A stretch of DNA of 64,000 nt, from NCBI GenBank assembly GCA_032358255.1, contig JAULBX010025165.1:1-64000 (forward strand), written 5' to 3'. The position numbers and the translations under genes were made by a program. Below are positions 38,465 through 49,300 of this stretch, piece by piece; positions within the stretch are counted from its first letter, which is position 1; each line of letters begins with the position of its first letter. The notes beneath the pieces are model-generated. The model ran no database searches. It was not told where the DNA came from and saw nothing but the letters and a program-made list of their open reading frames with translations. This DNA comes from Heterotrichella gracilis (lineage: Eukaryota > Sar > Xanthophyceae > Tribonematales > Xanthonemataceae).

Positions 38465-41400
38465 TCACCCCGCCAGCACCTTATCCGACCATGCCTGCAG
38501 CATCTGGCGGGACAGCTTGGGCGCATCCCGCACCAGGCCCAGTGCAAGCTTGTTCACGTCCACGTCCCCTTGCACAGCGGCCAGCAGGCGCGATATCTCG
38601 GGCAGCGCCAGGCGGTTGCCGGCGGTCAGGGCAAGCAGGATCTGGGAAGGGGGGTTGGGGAGGGTGTCAGGGGCTGTTAGCGGGCAGGGTAAGGAGGATT
38701 TGGGGCGCCAATGCCAATTGGGTGGGGGGTGTCAGAGGTGGGTGCAAGCCCAAAATTGGCGGACATTCTGGACTGAGCCTGCGCCTACACAACCGCACTG
38801 TGAAATGCGCACTTGCCACTGAATTCCTAAAACACCTGGGGATTACCATCAACCAGTCCTGCAGGGATATTAGCAGCAAGATTCATATAGCAAAATGCAT
38901 ACGTTTTCTGGTGATGTTGTACGCTTGTAATAAGAAAATAACAATGCTGCCTACCTGTGTGCGCAGCTTGTCGCCCAGCAGCACCACCTTTGCCCCATAC
39001 CTCGTCATGTCAACCCTAAACCCTAGCCGCCAACCATACTCCCCAACCCCTCACCTGTGTGCGCAACTAGTCACCCAGCAGCACCACCTTTGCCCCATAC
39101 CTCGTCATGTCAACCCTAATCCCTAGCCGTCAACCCTACTCCCCACCCCCCACCTGTGTGCGCAGCTTGTCGTCCAGCAGCACCACCTTTGCCCCATCCC
39201 TGATGGTGTCGTTGAGGTCAAGCCCTGCACCGGTCCCGTCCCTGGCCAGCCCCAGCAGGTTGTTCAGCCGCTCCCACTGGAAGGTGCCCCGCTGGAACAG
39301 GATGTTGAACAGGCGGCCGCGCAGGCGGGGGTCCTCGTCAGTTAGCAGGCGGCGCGCTACGTAGGGGTAGGCGACCTGCATGGGCAAGGGTTTAGGTATC
39401 AGGGTTTTGGCATTGCAGGGGTTCCTCGACAGTCAGCAGGCGGCGCGTGGCGTATGGGTAGGCAACCTGCATGGGCAAGGATTCAGGGCTTAGGGACTAG
39501 AGTGTAGCATTGCAGAGGGTCCTGGTCATTCAGCAAGCGGTACATGGGGTAGGACCAAGCAACCTGCAGCTAGCTAATGTGCTTCCACTGTGACCATTGG
39601 AGTTCATGATGTGGGAAAACCTCAGCAGGGTTTAGCATTGAGGTAGGCGACCAGGGTGATCTCCCATCAAACCCTACTCAAGGACCCTCGCAAGCCCCGC
39701 CCCGCCCCACCCCACCCCCCACCATCCTCTCCCCAAACACACAGCCCACCCACCTCCAGGAAGTGGAAGTCCGGCTGCAGCGTGAGGCAGATGCCCTCCT
39801 GGGTGAGCAGCGAGCGTATGACCAGGGAGTACCTCTCGGGTATGCGAATGGGGTACTGGTACACCAGCTCGTTGAACTTGGAGGTCACGGTGCGGAAGTT
39901 GAAGTCCTTGAGCGAGGAGCCCATGGAGTCCGCCCAGATCTTCTCGAGGGCGGGCACGATGGGGGCCACGTCGGTCCCGGGGGTCAAAAAGCCCTACAGG
40001 AGGAATGGGAGGAGTGGGCGATTCAAGATTGTTGGATGTGAAATGTTCACAGGGGCGAGTTTTGAGATGGGGGCCACATCGGTGCCAGGGGTTCAAAAAG
40101 CCCTGTGAGGTCATTGGGGAGGTGGATTCAGCATTGGTGGACTTCAGCATTGGATGCATGTTTCAGCCACAGGATGTGTCAAGAGATTGGGGCAACGTCA
40201 GTGCCGGGGGCGGAGAAGGTTTGCAGGGGGATGGGGGGGAGGCAGCTGAGGTACATGTACATGCACACACCTGATGGTTGCAGCTGTGCATGGGAGGCTG
40301 ATTGGAGGGCGGTCTGCACATACCAACCGCGCCATTGCCCACCTGCTTTACAAAACTACCCCTTGCCACGCACTAACGCCACCCCACCACCAACCCCCAC
40401 CGCCACCACCCCACCCACCAGCTTTATGAAATCCCCCGCCATCTCCTCATAGTCCTTGTTCACGGCATGGACCACCGCATCCACCAGCACCTCCTTGTTG
40501 GTCTGGCTCAGTTCGCACACGTTGCCAAAGTCAACGTAGGCGATGCGCCCGTCACGCAGCGCAAAGATGTTGCCGGGGTGCGGGTCGCCGTGGAACAGGC
40601 CAAACTGCGGGGAGGGGGAGGGGATTGGTGGTGGTGGTGGTGGGTGGTGATAACAGGACGTGCTAAACGGTAAGCAGTGCATTGGGAAGGGATGGTGGTA
40701 GTGATGCAGAGGAGATGGGGTTCTCGACAGAGCAACCATGGGTCAAAATCTCAACAAAACATTTCTTAAAATTTGTTTTCAATATCATTTTATACTTGAT
40801 TGCGTTTATCGCATGCACCTTGTAATGCGAGTGGAGATTGCATGCTGCTGATCTATTGGAATGTCTAGGCAACCGCTCACCCTCCGACCCTCCCCCACCC
40901 CACCCCCTCACCCACCTCCAGCAGCTGCCTGAGCCCAGACACCACACCCACGCGAATGAAGTTCTCAACATTGATGCCAGCTGCGCGGATTGCGTCGGGG
41001 TCTGTGCAACGGATGCCGTCCACCCACTCCATCACCAGAACCTGAGGGGGCAAGGGGGTGGGTGGGGGGCGAAGTGTGGTGGGGGAATGCCTTCAATGAG
41101 GCTTACTCAAGGAAGGAAAGTCAGGGCTTGTTCACAGGATAGAAAGACAGGGATGGTGAAATGCCTGCTAAGAGAGTGGCAGATGGCACAGCCACTGTAG
41201 CTTTGGATGTATTGCTGCGCTGCATGCAAGCGACCATACATGATAATGAGAGGATGCACGCTAGAACCATATTTAAACACACACATGCAATGTGTCTGCC
41301 CGCAAAAGAGGTGTTGAAATTCCATGCCCCTCCCCATCCAATCACCCACCTTTGATCCCGACAGGTCCGGCCTGACCCAGGGGATCTTGACGCAGGGGTC

Positions 41401-44400
41401 GTTCTTGAAGTTGGCGTAAAAGTCCTGCGGGGGCGGGGGGCAGGTGATGGCGCAGCATAAGCTATGCACGTGAATGGTGTGCACGTTGTGGAATGCCATG
41501 GCGCCAGTTTTGCTGCCAATGGCATTTGCCACCGTTGGGATTTGAAGGTTAGGGATTGCACAGCTAGGGTCTGCCACCACTAGGGTCTGCCGTCATATAT
41601 GTTTTTCCCCATTTTTTATATCATTTCTACATCATGTTCATTACGTCTTTTGCTTTTGTTTTATCTATCTCTTTACTTGTATCGTTTAATAGCGCCAACA
41701 GATTGAAAAAATGAAGACGAAGACACCAGGACAATCTACTTCCAACATCTCCTACACAACGCCCCCACCTGTATGTTCCTCGCCTCCTGCAAGTAGTCCA
41801 GCTCCTCCAGCAGCTTCTCGCCAAACTCATCCACAATCAGCTCGGCGTTGCACCCAAGCCGGGCTCTGCTGAGCTGGTTGAGCGCCACCCCCAGCAGGCG
41901 GAAGATGAACAGGTCGCGGTAGATGGTGGGCTCGACACCGGGGCGCTGGACCTGGGGGGGGAAGGGGGGCACGTATTTAGATACATGCGTCCCAGCAGTG
42001 TAGGACCACGATTTGTTATCATCCTTATTATTTGTTAAATGTGTACACGCCTTGCTGGGCCAACAGGGTGCAAGGAAGGGTTGGAAGTGAAGAGGGTGAA
42101 CAGGTCGCAGAAGATGAACAGGTCACGGTGGATGGTGGGCTCAACACCCGGGCGCTGGACCTGGGGGGGGGGAGAGTGGGGGCAAGTAAACAAATTTGTA
42201 ATGTGGCCCTTGCTGGGGAATGGGGGTGCGGGGTAGGGCATGCAGCATGTGGAGCATGCACAGGTAGGGCATGTGGGGGTAAGGCATGAACAGGCGGCAG
42301 TGGGTGGATGAAAGGCAGAAGGAGTTCAAACCATAGCTTTGAGAACAAAAAAAGAAAAGAAAAAAATTGCTTTGAAACCAGCTGTGCGTATGTACATATA
42401 GATAATGCATTCCCGCTCAAAAGCAAAGTTAGCAGTCACCCCCTATACATGCGACGTCAGGCCCGTCTGTACCGACACTACTGGTACCAATTCTGAATCT
42501 TCTGAATGTTGCGCGCTTGGTACGAACCAGCTGTGCACGACGCATTCCCTCCTCCCACCCACCCACCCTGATTGCTTTGCCTTCTCCCGCCTTGTGCACC
42601 CTAAAACCCTTTAGCAAAACCCCTCCGAAAATCTACCAGCCCTTCTGCCCACCTTGATTACCACCTCCTCCCCGTCTCCCTCAGCACCGCTTGTACCCCT
42701 TGCAACCCTAGAGCGAAATCGGCCAAGCCTACCAACCCTAAGAAGGGACCCCAACCTTGATTGCCACCTCCTCCCCTGTCTCCCGCAGCACCGCCTTGTA
42801 CACCTGTCCCAGGGATGCCGCAGCCACCGGGCGCTCGCTGATTGAGCTGAACACCGAGGAGATGGGGCGCCCTAGCTGGGACTCAATCATGGCAAAGGCC
42901 TGCGGGAGAAAAGGGTGGAAAGGTCAGACAGGTGCACTGGCCTGCATGGAACATGTTAGCAGTGGGCACCGCAAACCAAGGAATTACGTGTTATTTAAGC
43001 ATAAAATGTAATCGACCACAACCCTAGCTTGAAATACGCGTTGGGTCTCCACCCATACCAAGCCCATTCCCCCGCATGACCATCAGCCACCTCCTTGTAG
43101 GGAAACCTGCACCCACCACGCGTAACCCCTCCACCCATCACCCCTCCACCAATCAAACCTAGGCCAAGCAACCCCCCACTGACCCAACCCCAACTGACCC
43201 CCCCTCCAACCCCAGCCCCCCCCCACCTGTGCATCTGGGAACTGTGGCACGTCGTCCTGCAGCGTGCACAGCTCGTTCATGTAGTCCTCGCGCACGATGT
43301 CGGGGCGGTTGGCAAGCACCTGGGGGGAAGGAAAGGGAGGTTGACGTGGAGGGCAAGGTAGATGCCAGGTGTGTACATGGAGGTGTGCGGCGTACACCGG
43401 TGTGTGGCGAGGCCAGGAATTGGATTTGATTGCGACGGTGGAGCTGGCCGATCGCAGTTTTGTTGCACATGCGGCAGCAAAACAAGATGGCTGGTGTAGT
43501 GGCGACGGCATTAGTACGATTGTGGCACTGGTGAGAGGCCACGCCCACTGGAAGGCAGGGCAAGAATGTCCCCAATGGCAGCACACTCCCATCACCCCTA
43601 ACTACCCACCCACCCGCCTGCCATGTGGCGCACACTATGCAAGGCCGGCTGCGTATTCAACCGCATCGATGGGCAGCCTTGATTGTGCAGGGTTGTGCAG
43701 GATTGTGCAGGATTGTGCAGGATTGTGCCTTCCACCAATCAATGGCATCAATGGGATCCCTTGGTCATATGTGCAGGGTTGTGCGAATCTACATATTATT
43801 TTTCTCGTATACTCTCATATCCCCGTATATATTGATTAATAAAGCATATCTGTTGCAAAAATATTGGGTATGTGCCTTCCCCATCCACCCACCTGCCCCG
43901 CCTTAATGAAGCTTGGCCCCAGCATCGCCAGCATGTCCCGCAGCTGACCCGCACGCAGCTTCACCCTGTCAGGCGCATCGCCCATGCCGGTCAGGCTGTC
44001 TAGCGCCAGGTTGCCGGCAAACAGCGCAAGGGAGGTGGTCATGTGGACGGCGCGCGCCTGGTGGGAAGAGTGGGGAAGGGCAATTAGGTGCAAATGGGAG
44101 GGAATACGGGCGCTAGATTATGCGCCCTTTGGTAGCAATTGCGCAATACTCCATTTGCATGGTTGCATGTGCACAGCTACCTGCGCATGATGGCAGGTGC
44201 ATGATTACAAGATTATGTGTGCACGGGTACATGTGCATGGCTGCAAGTGCATGATAGTATGTGCGCGCATGCATGTGCCTACAAGTGCATGGCTCCAAGT
44301 ACAAGGCAAGATGCGCACGCTGAACATCCAGCAGTGCTACAACAGCAGGGAGATGATATGGTATGGCTCCATGCACAGCCCTTTCTACCCCCGCCACCCT

Positions 44401-45121
44401 TCCACACAATCAAGTGCCCCACCCCCCTTCCCCACCGCAACCCCCACTTACCGCCACCGCCAGCAGCGCCGCCGGTGACTCCGTTGCCCTCCTGCGCACC
44501 CCCTGCGGCGAGTACCTCTCCACTATTGGGCACACCCCGCGCTCCATCTGCAGGAGCTGGTAGGAGGAGGAGGAGGCGCTGTCGCGGTACACACTGCGGG
44601 GGGGAAAAGGGGGGGTGTTAGGGTTTAGGGTTTAGGGTTATGAGTGAGTTGCTGGTAGGAGGAGGAGGCGCTGTCGCGGTACACGCTGTAGGGGGGGAAA
44701 TTGGGGGGTGTTAGGGTTTGAGTTTTAGGGTTTGGGTTGATACAGGGTACTGGTAGGAGGAGGAGGAGGAGGAGGAGGCGATGTCGTGGAACGTGCTGCG
44801 CGGGGGCAAGGGGGATGGAGGGTACCACCTGACTGCGTGCAATCAGGCACTCCGCCGCCCTATGTTAGGGTTTCTGCTCCTGCCATAGGCTGCACGCCTC
44901 CACATGCAACCAGGCTATAGGTACACAGCTATGTGCAACGAGGGCACGCCTCCACCCTACCTTAGGGATTCCGCTGCCGCTACAGCCTGCACCCGGGCAG
45001 CGCTGCGCCCCGCCCGCCCACGCCCCACACGAGCCGGCATCAGCGGGCGGGATGGGTGGGGGGCACCCACGGTGACTTTGCCATGCCCTCCTAGCAGCTG
45101 CTGTGCTTGTGGTGACTGCAT
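38465..45121 (-). CDS. ABC1K1: ABC1K1/PGR6-like plastid ABC1 (UbiB/AarF) atypical kinase
   Basis: ABC1K1 (PGR6) of Arabidopsis is a plastoglobule kinase-like protein acting in prenyl-quinone and carotenoid metabolism and light acclimation. Twelve minus-strand exons join in frame: 44961-45121, 44452-44593, 43893-44057, 43227-43319, 42756-42899, 41769-41951, 41350-41424, 40916-41041, 40419-40604, 39754-39993, 39154-39375, 38465-38641, giving 637 residues. An Arg/Ala/Ser-rich transit peptide precedes the core. Motifs are complete: KxGQ (SFIKAGQ), the Ala-rich loop VAAASLGQVY, the catalytic-side Lys in VAIKVQRPGVEP, the ExD helix (EELDYLQEARN), VLVMEWVDGIRCTDP, HGDPHPGNIFA and VDFGNV. The C-terminal extension (RIPERYSLVIRSLLTQEG, VAYPYVARRLLTDEDPRLR) is specific to this plant subfamily. 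Five or more introns contain copies of adjacent exon edges. Subfamily assignment is by motif memory and should be close. Confidence 0.93.
38953..39152 (-). repeat. Two ~100-bp tandem echoes of ABC1K1 exon 11 donor edge
   Basis: ACCTGTGTGCGCA occurs at 38953, 39053 and 39152, a period of 99-100 bp. Only the last marks the true exon 11 end. Each unit carries about 60 bases of exon, the donor and a CCCTAA(A/T)CCCTAG telomere-like string. Confidence 0.93.
39421..39566 (-). repeat. Echoes of ABC1K1 exon 11 start
   Basis: The acceptor edge of exon 11 (39331-39392) recurs at 39421-39481 with few changes and, more decayed, at about 39509-39566. Exon 11 is thus flanked by echoes on both sides. Confidence 0.88.
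40069..40225 (-). repeat. Echoes of ABC1K1 exon 10 start
   Basis: The exon 10 start with acceptor (39959-40001) recurs at 40069-40110 and, weaker, at about 40188-40225. The first copy keeps an intact CACAG acceptor. Confidence 0.87.
42110..42170 (-). repeat. Echo of ABC1K1 exon 6 start
   Basis: A near-perfect copy of the first ~50 coding bases of exon 6 and its acceptor (41906-41965). It keeps VQRPGVEPTIHRDLFIF and then breaks up; a partial third copy of the inner part lies at about 42090-42112. Confidence 0.9.
42650..42697 (-). repeat. Echo of ABC1K1 exon 5 end
   Basis: The donor edge of exon 5, including the codons around the ATP-binding Lys (42755-42805), is copied about 105 bp away and keeps a GT donor. 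Confidence 0.87.
43678..43728. repeat. 11-bp minisatellite
   Basis: Four to five tandem copies of TTGTGCAGGAT lie in ABC1K1 intron 3. An isolated GTGCAGGGTTGTGC follows near 43770. Confidence 0.88.
44617..44640. repeat. Interstitial telomere-like repeat
   Basis: Three tandem TTTAGGG units lie 24 bases outside the acceptor of ABC1K1 exon 2. On the gene strand they read CCCTAAA, directly before the pyrimidine tract. Confidence 0.95.
44650..44810 (-). repeat. Two echoes of ABC1K1 exon 2 start
   Basis: The exon 2 acceptor and Ser-rich start (44560-44610) recur at 44652-44700 and 44750-44810, each with a usable AG acceptor and a GGAGGAGGAGG-type coding run. Three competing acceptors are thus stacked. 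Confidence 0.9.
44853..44914 (-). repeat. Echo of ABC1K1 exon 1 end
   Basis: Decayed copy of the exon 1 donor edge (44947-44998), recognisable by the shared TTAGGG(A/T)TTC(C/T)GCT and GGCTGCAC. Confidence 0.7.
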
Positions 45122-46385
45122 GGTATGGCGTTTGGCCAGGGGCCTGGGGGACAGGGGGGTGTTGGGTGTGGTTGGGGGATTTACCATATGCGGGTACTGC
45201 AGTGGAAGAGCAGTTGCCACTCGGGCTATGAGCGAGTCAAACAGTGCCAGGGTGCACTGTGTTAGGCAGATAGTGAAGCGTGGAAGCAAGGCTATGGTTA
45301 GATTCAGGCTTGGCCAAGCGGGCCCTTGGTGGTGGCTGCACAGGCAACCATATGCTGGCATGCGGTGAGATGTTACCCTGGTGCACCAGAATGGCACAGG
45401 TGTGGGTACCACCTCAGCAACGTGATGTGTTCCAGGTAACATAGTGCAGCTGCGTCCCGAAGTCTCACCAGAGGCTGGTGCCACTAGCGGTGGTGGAGTG
45501 CAAAAGGACTCACCTATCACAGCCGCTCCTGCGGTGCCTGGCAGTTAGCTGTGCACGCCAACCACAGTGGGAGTAACGCGTAGCTGGAAACGTATATACT
45601 GCGTGGGTCGTAGAAGCCAATGGAAGGTCTCAATCCGCGCCCCTGTTTGGCGACAGGCAGTTTGGCGGGAAATATCCACCCACCAAAGCTGCGATCGAAC
45701 CCGCGTTCCCTGGAAGCCTGTGCCGCAGCACTAACACGGGGCTGTGCACTGGAAAGTATCCAGAATTTTAAAAGACAGGTTGCCTGTGGCTGTAGGTGTT
45801 GCAACCAAGGTGGGTAGATCAGGCAGGAAGGGTGCGTCTGGTGGATGTTGGCCAGGTTCAGTCAGCAGCGGTATTCCCGAAGCGGCGTGAAACACAGGGC
45901 AGTTGTTACTCAGAGTAAAGGGCCAACAAGCGTGCTTTGCCAACAGTGGGGTTTCTCCTTCAAACCATGCGTGAGATAGCTCGTCGTGGCCCTTGCTGTG
46001 GCTGGCGTGTGGCTGAGATTTGGCTGGGTCAGGGGGGAGTAGAAGAGCAACTATGTCATCCCCGTAAATCCATAAAGTCACTGCATTTTCAGTTTAATCA
46101 ATTGATTCGAATATCTGAAACATTTCCTGGCTCGCTGGCCTCAATCGTACCCTCTTCCCCTGAAGCAGGAGTGACTCGGAAGGTGCTCAGTCTTAAAAAA
46201 AACAGGGCAAGCTTGTCGCGAGCACAGCAACTCGCAAACTCAGCCCGACTGCGGGACCAATCCAGCCCTGCCCATCGCAGCAACATAGCGCGCTGATTTG
46301 CCTCCGTTCCATACAAACGCATGGCTTGCTACCACGACAGGTGGCACTCGCCCTCTATGGCCCAACAAAACACCCACTCCCTGCA
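45122..46385. other. Head-to-head intergenic region ABC1K1/LRR kinase
   Basis: This 1.26-kb stretch lies between the diverging starts of a plastid kinase and a receptor kinase and must hold both promoters. No TATA box, known operator or coding exon could be assigned with confidence. Confidence 0.5.
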
Positions 46386-49300
46386 ATGAAAGTCAGCGTT
46401 GGAGGGGCCTCGAGGGCCCCTCCGAAACCATCCCTGGCAGCCGTGGCTTCAGTCCTGCTATTGGTGGGATCGCTGTGCGCAGCTGGTGGGGCACAGGCGC
46501 AGCAAAGCAGCAGCGATGACGGTGGGTCCAAGCAAAGCGGTATCCGCAGAGTTATTGCATGCACCAGTCTGTCTGAATGCGCACGTGGTATTACGTTCAG
46601 AAGTATGCTCTCTCCTGCCAGCATGCGTTCTCAGCCTCAAGACGTGGGTAGGGGAGATGGGTGGGGGTGGGTCTCGAGTCGGGTTGGCTTGGGTCAGCCA
46701 CGGAATTAATTTATTTTTTCAAACCCACAACGGTGTGGGCTTGTTACTGTGTATGCAATTTCCTTTTACCTGCTTCAGGCTGTCTGCTGCGCGGCTACCT
46801 CAGACCCTCTGCCCTCCCTCGCCTTTGTTGTGTGCAATATGTGGGTTGGGTCGCCAAGTATAGGGAAGGCACCATGACGTCCCATCGCACAGATCGTCGT
46901 TCTGAGCAGCAGCGCACTGTCCCCTGTGCAGGTTCGCTTTATGTTTTCCTATCCTCCTTGTCCTAGCCCAGTTGTTTCCAAGTGTTGTACATATAGTACC
47001 ATGGATACCCCCGCCACCAGGGAAGTGCGCCCATGCAGTGGTATCCCCACCGCTAAGGGTATCCACACCATGCTCCTACTAGTTTGAATCTGGACCAATA
47101 GAAGGGGGTTGTTCCCGCATACAACTGCACAGTTGCACTGCACGCCTCCAGTGCGCATGGCACAGCATTGCACAGTCCACCCTTCCTGAACCACCCAGGC
47201 ACTGCGCCAAGTCCCAGGGGTGAGGGGCAGTGCCCTTGTTTAGGGTTTAGGGATAACTGTATGGTGGCCAGTGCACCAGTATGGCGCAGTGTTACCAGTA
47301 CTGGCCAGCGCACTTGTAGTGGCACTGCGGGAGGGGTAAAAGGCACAGCGCGTGTGAGCATGTGACGTCTCGAGTGCAGAGCGTGTGTGCATACATGTCA
47401 TGGGGTGGAGATGCAAACCACCGCATCGCCACCACAAGGCATTCCCAAGCCACACCCACCCTGCATGCCTGGGCAATTGCTGCACGGTGGCGCAAACCCC
47501 GCGCCACCCACCATCTCACCACCTGATTTCACTCCGCACAAGCAAGCAAGTATCTTCCATCCCTTACCACAACCAGCCCGCACCTGCTTCCACGTGCCGC
47601 CATCCCCCCCCTACCTTGCCACCCTTCCCCAACCCCACCCCCCAACCTGCCCGCAGCCCGCGCCCTGCTTTCCCTGCGTGCCGCCATCACCAACTGGCCC
47701 GCCCTGGCTTCAGCATACAACGTGACTGGGTGGGGGTGGGACCAGGCGCCCTGCACTGCCGACCAGCCCTGGAGCTTTGTCACGTGCACAGGGGGGAGGG
47801 TCAGCGAACTGTAAGGACCGAGGGGGGCAGTGGGTGGGGGTGTAGGGGGGTGGGCTCTTATCGTTGGGGCTAGGCTAGGGTGTGGGGGGTGCGGTGGTCC
47901 CCAGGGGTTTGGACAGGATGGTGGTGGTGGTGGTGGTGGTGGTGGGCGCACTGCCAGTTTGCATGCACAAACTCCGCATACACGCACAAGGCCCCCCACA
48001 AACAATGGCTCACAGCTATGCCATACCCACACACTTGCCCTCCATCACAACACATTGTCATTCTACTGTGCAATGCTAGACAAGTTGCGTGGTGGGGTGC
48101 GTTCCAGCACGATCATTATATTTTCAGTTTTTGGAATACTTTGTCCACCCACCGCACCCCTCCATATGGACCCCCGCCGCTCGGCTCATTTCCTCCCCTG
48201 CCCCCCCGCAGCGTGTTCCCCCTGTGCTTGCGCCCCGAGTGCGTGCGCGCCAATGGCACTCTTCCCCCTGAGCTGCAGCAGATGGACCAGCTGGCGGTTA
48301 TGTGAGTGGAACCCTAAACCCTAAAGCTTAGGTTGTGAACCTTGCCCCCTGAGCTGCAGCAGATGGACCAGCTGGCGGTCATGTGAGTGGAACCCTAAAC
48401 CCTAAACCCTAGGTTGTGAATCCTGCCAATAGAGCTGCAGCAGATGGACCAGCTAGTGTCATGTGCATTTGGTAACCCTAAACCCTAGCCATGGACCCTG
48501 CATGTTGAGTTATGGGCAAGCTGCAGCAGGTGGAAGGAGCTTGGCTGATGGGCGTGGGAAGTCAGACCATGCACCCTGTTTCACTGCTGTGGTTTAGGGT
48601 TTAGGGTTTTGGGTTCCGTTGCGGCCGTTGCCTGGGGGTATGGTGACAGTGGGCACTGGCCATGCCTGGCAAAGCGGCATGTGCCTGCCATACACGCGCC
48701 TGTGCGTCGGACATACGCACACCAGCAGGGCAGCTGTGTGGGGAGCCTGGCGCCCACTGCCCACCACCTCCCAGGACCATGCACACGCACCATGCCTCAC
48801 TTTAACCAAGCTGGCACTAATTGCAGGCTTGTCACACGAAACAGATAGAGATTCAATTGCCCCCGCCCTTACTTCGCTGTCCATTCCCTTGGCCGCTTTA
48901 TTCATCGCCAACTGCCCACTATCCTCCACCTGACCCGCACATGACCTGCACCACCAGTGTCACGCCAAGTCCACCATTCCTCCCCACCTAAATGCCCCCC
49001 CTTGATCCCCCACCCCCCCTGCCCCAGGGACATTGTTGGCCACGACCTGCACGGCACGCTGCCAGACTGGGACGCAACGCCGCCGGTGTTCCCAAGCCTC
49101 ACAACACTGTAAGCACCCTGCCACTGCCCACCACCTTTGCATGTGGAACCCCCTGCCAGCCCCGTATCATTACTACCCACGATCGTGCACATGTGTTGCC
49201 TATGTGCATGCAGCATGGTGGGTGTCCTTTTGGGTCTCGCTGGAGTCCATGCGGCATCTCTGGGGTTCCCACTGGCAACAAATGCATGACCGTGGGTGCT

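Noticed and set aside
48301-48320. Interstitial telomere tract as a chromosome fusion point
   Set aside because: Only two to three repeats, inside a gene, and many such tracts are scattered over the window in both orientations.
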